Shown: in pieces, positions 57,694-64,000 of the stretch
Layout: every line of letters begins with the position of its first letter
How positions within the stretch are numbered: position 1 is the first letter of the stretch
DNA from: Pelagomonas calceolata
Taxonomy: Eukaryota > Sar > Pelagophyceae > Pelagomonadales > Pelagomonadaceae
Reading direction: 5' to 3'
DNA: 64,000 nucleotides
Assembly (NCBI GenBank): GCA_918797485.1
Contig: CAKKNE010000002.1
Span: forward strand, 1,888,501-1,952,500
Notes under the pieces: generated by a model
The model's input: only the letters and a program-made list of their open reading frames with translations
The model's database searches: none
Told to the model about the DNA's origin: nothing
Made by a program: the position numbers and the translations under genes

Positions 57694-60600
57694 ATGGCTA
57701 ACCAGTACTTTTACGTGCGCACCCGGCGTCCGGCCCAAAAACGCGCGCCGGAGCGCTGTCTGAGAGATGATACGTGGACGCGCGTCGGCACAGCGGTCGG
57801 CGGCGCGCACGGCTGGGGCGCGGCGCCGCGGGAGAGCCCTCTCGGCGACGACGCGTGAGCGGTGAGAGCCCCGCACCGCCACGCCATCGAGCCGACGTCG
57901 CGCAACGTAGCACACACACACACACACACCGCTCACCCTTTCCTCACACAGAAACCCGAGAATGCCCTGAAGCGCGCGAACGAGCTCTCGGCCATCGGCA
58001 ACGAGAAAGGAGCTTTACAAGTGCTCCATGACGTCCTCACGGCGAAGAAGTCGCGGACCTGGGTCAAGGTCCTCGAGTCGATCATGCTGAAGTACATCGA
58101 CATTGCGGTCGATCTGAAGCTCCACCGCCACGCGAAGGACGGCTTACATCAGTACCGGAACATTTCCCAGCAGCAAGCGCCGCAATCGCTCGAAGCGATC
58201 ATCCAGCACCTCCTCAAAGCAGGAGAGTCGAGGGTCGCCAAGGCCGCGAAGGAAGCGCGGTCCATGAATCTCGGCAAGGGCAAAGCTGTGGCGGACTTGG
58301 AGTGCGAGCAGACGCCGGAAGCGATCATGTTGTCGACGATGACTGATGAGGGCGACGGGGATCGTTCAGAACGAGAGGTGCTCGTTCCTTGGCTCAAATT
58401 TTTGTGGGAGACGTATAGATCGGTCCTAGACATTTTGAAGACGAACTCCAAGCTAGAGAAGGTCTACCACCAGACGGCGCAGCGAGCCTTTGAATTTTGC
58501 GTCCAGCACGAGCGCAAAACCGAGATGCGGCGGTTGTGCGAGACGTTGCGGCACCACCTGTCGAACCTGCAACGAGCCACGGCGCAAGGCAACACGAATC
58601 GCCTGCGAGGCTGGGAGGGCTGGACCCAAGAAGGTATTGAGTTACATTTAGCTACTCGCTTCGCGCAACTCGAAGCCGCGTCCGCCCAGGAGCTCTGGAC
58701 CGAGGGTTTCAGAACGGTGGAGGACATCCACCAGGTCATGCGCATCTCGAAAAAACCGCCGAAGGCCAAGCTCATGGCGAAATACTACGAGCGACTCACG
58801 AAGATCTTCTGGGTGAGCGGCAACTACTTGTTCCACGCCTACGCCTGGTGGCGCCACGCCCAATTAGCTAAGGAAAGCCAGAAGCGGCCGCCGCCCGTGG
58901 AAGATCAAATCCAGATGGCCTGTTCCGTTTTACTCTCAGCCTTGGCCATCCCCGACGCGTCCGACGGCGCGCCCGACGAGCAAGGTTTAGGACAGTCGGG
59001 TGATCCCGACGACGTCGACGCCGAGAAGATGGCGCGGATGGCCACTTTGTTAGGCTTTCGGGGCCATCCGACGCGGGCGGCCTTGCTGGCGGAGATCGCG
59101 GCCGACGATGAGTTGGTTGACGTGTTCGGGCACGATTTGCCCGCCCATGTTCGGGCGTTGCACGAGGCGCTCGAGAACACCTTCGCGCCGCGCAAACTCG
59201 CGGGCACGGTGGCGCCTCTGCTGAAGGAGTTGAAAGAAGCTACTCCTAGACTCGCGCATTATGCCGAACCTCTAGCTCGCGTTGCCGTCTCGAGGGTCGT
59301 GGCCCAATTAGGCCGCGTCTACTCCGTCGTCACCCTGGACAACTTCGAGCAGCTCGTCGCTCCTTTATCTGTCCCGGCTGATGATGTTGAGAAGCTCATT
59401 GTTGGGGCCGCGGGCGGACCGGGCGGCGGCGCTTCCAGTGGAGGCGCCTTGGCGCGCGTCGACCATCGCTTAGGCGTCCTGCGCTTCCCCGAGGAGCCCC
59501 AGGCCGCGCCGGCGTCGCGCCACCTCGGCGATCTCGCTCGCTACGTCGCGGAGGCGGCCCAAGCGGCGAGGGACCACAAGCCCGAGGAGATGCGCGACCC
59601 CGAACGAGCGGCGAAGCGCGCTAGATTATTTGAGATGGCGCGCGCCGCGTCGGCGCGGGACCACGAGTCGGCGCTCGAGCGCAAGCAAGTTATTGAGAGA
59701 AGGAAGGAGGAGCAAGAGCGATTGATGGCCGAGAAGAAGGCCGCGGAAGACGCGGAAGAGCGCCGGCTCGAAGCCGAGAGGAAGAAGGAGGAGGAGGCTC
59801 GGCTCGAACGGTGCGACGCGGCGTCCTTTGACCTTTCTACGATCCTACGCCATCGACGCGACTCGTCTCCGTCATCCGAGGTCGTTCGTGACTCCGTATC
59901 CTACACAGGGAAGCGAAGCGCCGCGAGCGCGAGAAGCTCGAGAAGATGCGCGCCGAGCTCCAGGTCCAGGAGGCCAAGGAGCAGATGAAGGCCCTGGGCA
60001 AGGACGTCGGCGACGAAATTATTAACATGAAGGAGGAGGAGCGCCAGAAGCTCATCAAGGACCAGCGCGACAAGCAGCGCAAGGCCGAGCAGAACGAGGC
60101 CAAGAAGATGCTCGAACAATCCAAAAGGTTGGACTACATTACTCGCGCTTTGCGGTTGGAGGAGCTGCCGGTCCTGGAAGCGAGGTACGCGAAGCGGCTG
60201 GAAGAAGATAGAGCTAGGCATGATGCGCAGTACGTCGAGAGCGTCGAGAAGGGCAAGGTCGATCATGCTGCCGCTTTATTGGAGAAGAAGCGGTTGGCGC
60301 GGGTCCAGAGTCATAGAGAGAAGTGGGAGGCCGGTGTTTTGGCTGCGCGGAAGGCCGCCTATGTTAAGGCTCGCGCGGATGCAGAACAGCAGCACAAGGA
60401 AGAGGCCATCGCGCGCAAGGTCGCCCGCGCTCGTAGGCGCCGGGAAGATTATCTCGACGACTTGGAGCGCGCTCGAGCCGAGGACGAGGAGCGCGCCTAC
60501 GAGGCGGCCGCCGACGCGTTGCGCGCCGAGGAGGAGCGCGCTTGGGAGGCTCAGCAAGCTGAACGCCGCGAGGCCGAGGAGGCGCAGCGTAGAGAGGAGG

Positions 60601-61340
60601 AAGAGAAGAGGGCGGCCGAAATCGCCCGGCACCGCGCGGAAGCGGAACGCCTGCGCGCCGAACGCGCGGCCGAGGCCGAGGCGGCCGACGCACAAGAGCG
60701 CGAGAGGCGCCAGGCGGCGGACGGTCCCAGCGACTGGCGCCGCGGCGGCGCGCGCCCCGACGACGGTCCGCCGCCGCGCCGCGGCTTCGGTGGCGACGAC
60801 GGGCCCCGGCGCGGCGGATTCGGTGACGGCGACGCGCGCCGCGGCGGCTTCGGCGACGCGCGCCGCGGTGGCGGCTTTGGTGGTGATGAGGGTCCCAGAA
60901 GGGGCGGCTTCGGTGATGCTCGCCGGGGCGGCTTTGGAGATGATGCTCCGCCGCGTCGGGGTGGTTTCGAGGATGGACCTCCTCGCAGAGGCTTTGATTC
61001 GGGAGCTCCGCCGCGCCGCGGCGGCTTCGAAGATGGGCCTCCTCAGCGGTCGCGCTTTGAGGATGACGGGCGCCCTCCGCCGCGGCGCGGTGAGGCCTTC
61101 CAGGATGGCCCCCCTCCTAGGAGAGGCGGGTTCGAGGACGGGCGCCCGGCGCCGCGGAGATCGACGGCCGGCGGGGACGGCGAGCCCGACGGTGGCGGCA
61201 TGTGGCGGAGAGGTGGCGCCGCCCCGCCGGGGCCGCCGCCCGCTCGGTCCGAGCGGCCGCGCCGCGAGTCCAAGCCTCGCGGCCGGACGGACGGCGAGGC
61301 CGACGCGAAGGACAACTGGCGCCGCGGCGGCGGCAACTAG
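57694..61340 (+). CDS. EIF3A: translation initiation factor eIF3 subunit a
   Basis: eIF3a is the scaffold of the eIF3 complex on the 40S ribosome. Three exons (57694-57714, 57952-59810, 59909-61340) give 1,103 residues. The tiny first exon reads MANQYFY and joins [20 protein letters not shown], the family start. PCI region blocks include [20 protein letters not shown] and [20 protein letters not shown]. The long charged helix ([29 protein letters not shown]) ends in repeated DDGPPRRGGF-type decapeptides (about 10 units from 60753), like the eIF3a spectrin-like and repeat tail of animals. Both introns look introner-derived, the first carries a CA repeat. Ser/Gly-rich tail [10 protein letters not shown] closes it. 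Confidence 0.95.
57715..57951 (+). mobile_element. introner-derived intron 1 of eIF3a
   Basis: 237 bp. Donor GTGCGC, acceptor CCTCACACAG. The 3' part has GCCACGCCATCGAGCCGACG, the introner core in the reverse direction, then a (CA) run of about 20 bp (57911-57930). The left end is too decayed to see the terminal repeat. Confidence 0.65.
59811..59908 (+). mobile_element. introner-derived intron 2 of eIF3a
   Basis: 98 bp. Donor GTGCGA, acceptor CCTACACAG. Holds CTACGCCATCGACGCGACTC, the introner core. Splicing gives [17 protein letters not shown] in phase. Terminal repeats and duplication are not clear, so it is probably old. Confidence 0.7.
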
Positions 61341-61481
61341 GAGGCGGCGACGGCACTTCCACCCCTTATTCCCCCCCGTATAACTATCTCGAAACTAACA
61401 GTGGCCTGCGCCCACCCACAATTAACAGCGGCGCTTCCCATAGCAGCTATATTGATAACAAACAGTCCCAACATGCTACCA

Positions 61482-62627
61482 TTAGACGCTCTCCGACGGC
61501 GGCGATGAGGACGGCGTCTCGCGGGCGCTGAGAGTGGCTCGTGCGCCTCCAAGCGCCTGCTCAATCGCCACTACGATCGGGTGCGCGCCGCCGAGCAGGC
61601 GCTGCGCGGTCCTTTTCGTCTCAGCGAGCGACGTCGCGGCCTCGCGGAGATCGTCGAGCGTGGCGCCGGAGTCCAGGGAGAGCGCCACCGCGTAAACCGT
61701 CCTCATCCTGAGCGTGTGATCATGACCCGCACCGAGAACACGTCGGGCCACGGGGGTCGTTTTGCGCATCAGTGACTTGGCTTCTTCGAAATGCTGTAGT
61801 TGAACAAGGGACGACGCGTAGTTGAGGGCTACTACGAGGGTCTGTCTATGTTCCTCGCCGTTGAGCTTCAAACGTCCGTAGTATATATCTCGCTCCATGC
61901 TTAGGGCCTTCTCAAGGCGTCCAAGCGCAGCATACGTGTTCGCAAGATTGCTCTGCACGGCGAGAATGTCTTCTGCTGATGCGCCGCTGCGCTGATACGT
62001 AGACAACTGGGCCGCTCTCACGGACAACGCGTCCTCATAGTGTCCTGCAGTGTATAAACCGTTCCCAAGCAGGTTCATCGCCATACGCAGGACCTCATCC
62101 GTCTCAGGCCGCCCCACGTACGTCTTCCAGCATGCCCACCCAAGCGCACCGGACACGACGCCGTGGTACCGTTGCTCGCACAGGCCGCACGTGGACCATC
62201 GCGCCCACCTCTCATTCAACACCTTGAAGCCCAAATTGTTTTCCTCGGCCTCCGCGACCAAAATCTTCGCCTGTTCCGCCAAGCACGACACATGCGCGAA
62301 GCCCGCCGTCCCGCGGCACGCGCACCCGCGCACAAGGCCCTCCTTCGTCTTCCAATGAAGGGACTGCGTGCAGATGTAGCACGTCTGGCCCTTCGTGTCG
62401 TCCGCGCATTTCTCGACCGCGACCGCGACGGCCTCCTTGTATTTTTTGTCGGCGTGGTATTGTTCCGCGTTGCCGCCGCGGTGTATTTTCTTACACATCT
62501 GCTTGTGGCCGCGGCGCCAGTGGTCCATCTGGCAAGTTTTGTTACAATATCTTGTATGGCACCTTACACATCGCGGCGCGGTGTGGGCCAGTGGGGCGGC
62601 GCAGGCGGCGCAGTTTGTGAGGATCAT
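61482..62627 (-). CDS. MYND - RINGv - TPR protein, paralogue 2
   Basis: 381 residues from MILTNCAACAAPLAHTAPRC. It matches the gene at 56192 block by block: MYND CVRCHTRYCNKTCQMDHWRR, RINGv CYICTQSLHWKTKEGLVRGC, ACRGTAGFAHVSCLAEQAKI and CGLCEQRYHGVVSGALGWAC, then TPR units (SNLANTYAALGRLEKALSME; TLRMRTVYAVALSLDSGATL). Differences are spread along the length, so the copies are not very recent. It flanks eIF3a on the other side, as if duplicated around it. It has no membrane helix. A palindrome copy is 57 bp upstream of its start. Confidence 0.85.
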   Translation of the reverse strand: MILTNCAACAAPLAHTAPRCVRCHTRYCNKTCQMDHWRRGHKQMCKKIHRGGNAEQYHADKKYKEAVAVAVEKCADDTKGQTCYICTQSLHWKTKEGLVRGCACRGTAGFAHVSCLAEQAKILVAEAEENNLGFKVLNERWARWSTCGLCEQRYHGVVSGALGWACWKTYVGRPETDEVLRMAMNLLGNGLYTAGHYEDALSVRAAQLSTYQRSGASAEDILAVQSNLANTYAALGRLEKALSMERDIYYGRLKLNGEEHRQTLVVALNYASSLVQLQHFEEAKSLMRKTTPVARRVLGAGHDHTLRMRTVYAVALSLDSGATLDDLREAATSLAETKRTAQRLLGGAHPIVVAIEQALGGARATLSARETPSSSPPSESV

Positions 62628-62683
62628 TTTGCGTTGGCGTGAGTTTCGTGGGCCAACTAAGAGTTGGCGAAAAAGTTGATAAA

Positions 62684-62707
62684 GCTAGCGGTCCGTAAAC
62701 ACACTAG
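62684..62707 (-). repeat. intergenic palindrome copy o
   Basis: GCTAGCGG, TCCG, TAAACACACTAGC: between the divergent MYND paralogue 2 and the IQM-like gene, about 128 bp before the latter's ATG. Confidence 0.75.
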
Positions 62708-62834
62708 CCAGCTCCTCGACTGAATCGAGCTCCTTTACTCAATTGCAGTGCAATCTCATCGGGTGCCGCTTGTACGGTGCCCGAGCTGTGCTGACTTTTT
62801 AAAAGTATTTGAATAGCTAAGAGGGGAGACGTGT

Positions 62835-64000
62835 ATGACCGCCGCCGCGGCACCTACGAACACGGCGGCGGCCCCCCCGTCACCGCATCTTGCGGAGCGC
62901 GCAGCCGTGCTCACGCCCGCGACCGCGCGGCGGGCCCGCTCGGCGAACTCGCCAGATGCCCTGCCGCTGACACAGCTCTCGGACAGCTCGCCGGCCCGGC
63001 AGCGCGACTCGCCCAAGCTCCCGCAGCAGCCGAACAAGCCTTTGATAGACCCGGCGTCGGGCTACGTGCCCGAGATCGACGCCCCCCCGTCGGTGGCCGT
63101 CTGCTCCGGCCACCGCTGCGTGCGCGGCCGCAGCGGCCCCTGGTGCTTCTGCCAGCGCGGCCCGTCGCCGTCGCCCTCGCCGAAAAAGAAGGACGGCGAC
63201 GGCGAGCCGCGGTCGCCCGACGCGCCGAAGCGCGACCCCGTCGTCTACGAGGGCGAGCCCGACGGTCCTTTGAAGGGCCGCACGGGCCGCGCCCTATCGA
63301 AGGTGACGCGCGACGCGCTGACGGAGCGCATCTACAAGCGCAACGCCACGGACGAGCGCGAGGCCTTCGCGTCGCTGGCCGGCGGCCGCTACATGTGCGC
63401 GCGCCTCGACAAGCGCTGCTGGCTGGAAGTCGAGGACAAGCGCCACCGCTACGCGAAGAATTTGAGGCGGTACCACTACGAGTGGGTGCGCTTAGAAAGA
63501 CCAAAGGGCGACTTCTTCGCGTGGCTCGACAGCCACAAGGAGCCCTTGCAGACCTGCACGCGCGAGAAGCTCGAGTCGGAAGTGGTCCGGTACTGCTCCC
63601 AGGACCAAGCCCGGAAGTATATGTTGAGGTGCGTCGGTGGGTTAGTTTTTCACTTAAAAACGGACGACCACCACCACGCGCGCGACCTGTCACGCGATAG
63701 AAGGGGCCACCGGGAGCGGCACCGCTCTCCACAAAGACGTTCTAGAGAAGAGAAGCCCCGTCATAGGAGCCCACCTAGGGAACCGACCCAAGCTCAAAAG
63801 AGCGCGCCGGACGGCATGGCGCCACTCACAACAGGTCCCAAGGGCTGGATTTTTGTACTGCACGACGGCGGGTTCTACGCGCGACGCAAGGGTACGGCCG
63901 CGGGCAAGGCGCGGTTCCACCATTCCTCGTTCTTTGGCGGCGAGTGCGTCGACGCTGCGGGGATTGTAGTAGCGAGAGACGGCGTCGTCCAGCGCATCCT
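62835..64000 (+). CDS. IQM-like protein (3' end beyond the window)
   Basis: The frame opens at the ATG 62835 (MTAAAAPTNTAAAPPSPH) and runs to the window end without a stop, at least 388 residues. The last part reads KGWIFVLHDGGFYARRKGTA, AGKARFHHSSFFGGECVDAA, GIVVARDGVVQRI. This is the signature block of the plant and oomycete IQM family (calmodulin-linked proteins: xWIFVLx, KxxGxFHHSSFLxG, AAGxIxVxxG). The middle has Lys-rich and His-rich low-complexity (DDHHHARDLSRDRRGHRERH) and a Cys patch (SGHRCVRGRSGPWCFCQRG). No IQ motif was seen upstream of the block. It probably works in calcium or stress signalling. Confidence 0.7.
   Translation, partial: MTAAAAPTNTAAAPPSPHLAERAAVLTPATARRARSANSPDALPLTQLSDSSPARQRDSPKLPQQPNKPLIDPASGYVPEIDAPPSVAVCSGHRCVRGRSGPWCFCQRGPSPSPSPKKKDGDGEPRSPDAPKRDPVVYEGEPDGPLKGRTGRALSKVTRDALTERIYKRNATDEREAFASLAGGRYMCARLDKRCWLEVEDKRHRYAKNLRRYHYEWVRLERPKGDFFAWLDSHKEPLQTCTREKLESEVVRYCSQDQARKYMLRCVGGLVFHLKTDDHHHARDLSRDRRGHRERHRSPQRRSREEKPRHRSPPREPTQAQKSAPDGMAPLTTGPKGWIFVLHDGGFYARRKGTAAGKARFHHSSFFGGECVDAAGIVVARDGVVQRI

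Noticed and set aside
57911-57930. The CA dinucleotide run in the first eIF3a intron as a regulatory element.
   Set aside because: It is short and of a common simple-repeat type, with no sign of conservation available.

Overview
The window is nuclear DNA from a small, intron-poor, GC-rich eukaryote. The best guess is a pelagophyte alga (stramenopile) close to Aureococcus anophagefferens. Four things point there: (i) plastid-type proteins whose N-termini combine a signal peptide with an Ala/Phe cleavage motif; (ii) short introns that are introner elements with 14-bp inverted ends and 8-bp target duplications; (iii) a radical SAM gene that reads as a selenoprotein with a SECIS element; (iv) very compact gene spacing, often 100-400 bp. 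The species call is inference, because no database was searched.

Layout. 0.3-5.4 kb: S-adenosylhomocysteine hydrolase, a basic protein, a plastid-type unknown and a plastid-type adenylate kinase. 6.0-8.5 kb: a truncated gene followed by about 2 kb of decayed, AT-richer repeat sequence. 8.8-15 kb: a GT8 glycosyltransferase, a Cys-rich fragment, an ArsS-like selenoprotein, a three-BRCT protein and a relict TPR gene. 15.4-20.9 kb: a 1,638-residue CUB-repeat receptor with a cytosolic RBR ubiquitin-ligase module, interrupted by four introners. 21-25 kb: a PAP/fibrillin, a METTL9-like double methyltransferase, a PLAC8 protein and a micro-ORF. 25.5-29.8 kb: a ZIP metal transporter beside two secreted or anchored proteins that share its His-rich ectodomain. 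30-45 kb: an AGC kinase, a NO66/MINA-like cupin with an internal stop, a Rab, AMP deaminase, a VHL/F-box-like protein, DNAAF1, lumazine synthase, a BAR/PH-like protein and a Mn-type CDF transporter. 45-64 kb: an ENT-like transporter, an acyltransferase, a RING membrane protein, a second PAP/fibrillin, a coiled-coil protein, a chalcone isomerase-like protein, an F-box-like protein, two MYND-RINGv-TPR paralogues flanking eIF3a, and an IQM-like gene cut by the window end.

Three signals run across gene boundaries. First, introners: in the clearest copies the 5' splice site is the first two bases of the left target duplication and the 3' splice site comes from the element (CACACAG), so splicing restores the host protein exactly. 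Second, a 21-25 bp imperfect palindrome (CTAGTGTCTTAC, 2-4 bases, CGCTAG) occurs about 15-17 times, always between genes and mostly 100-350 bp upstream of a start codon. I know of no description of it. Third, the ArsS-like gene has a UGA six codons before a normal stop, followed by a hairpin with AUGA, AA and GA in SECIS positions.

The genes are mostly unrelated housekeeping and cell-surface functions. The one grouping that looks functional is the metal-handling cluster at 25.5-29.8 kb. No tRNA, rRNA, CRISPR array or recognisable virus-like element was seen.
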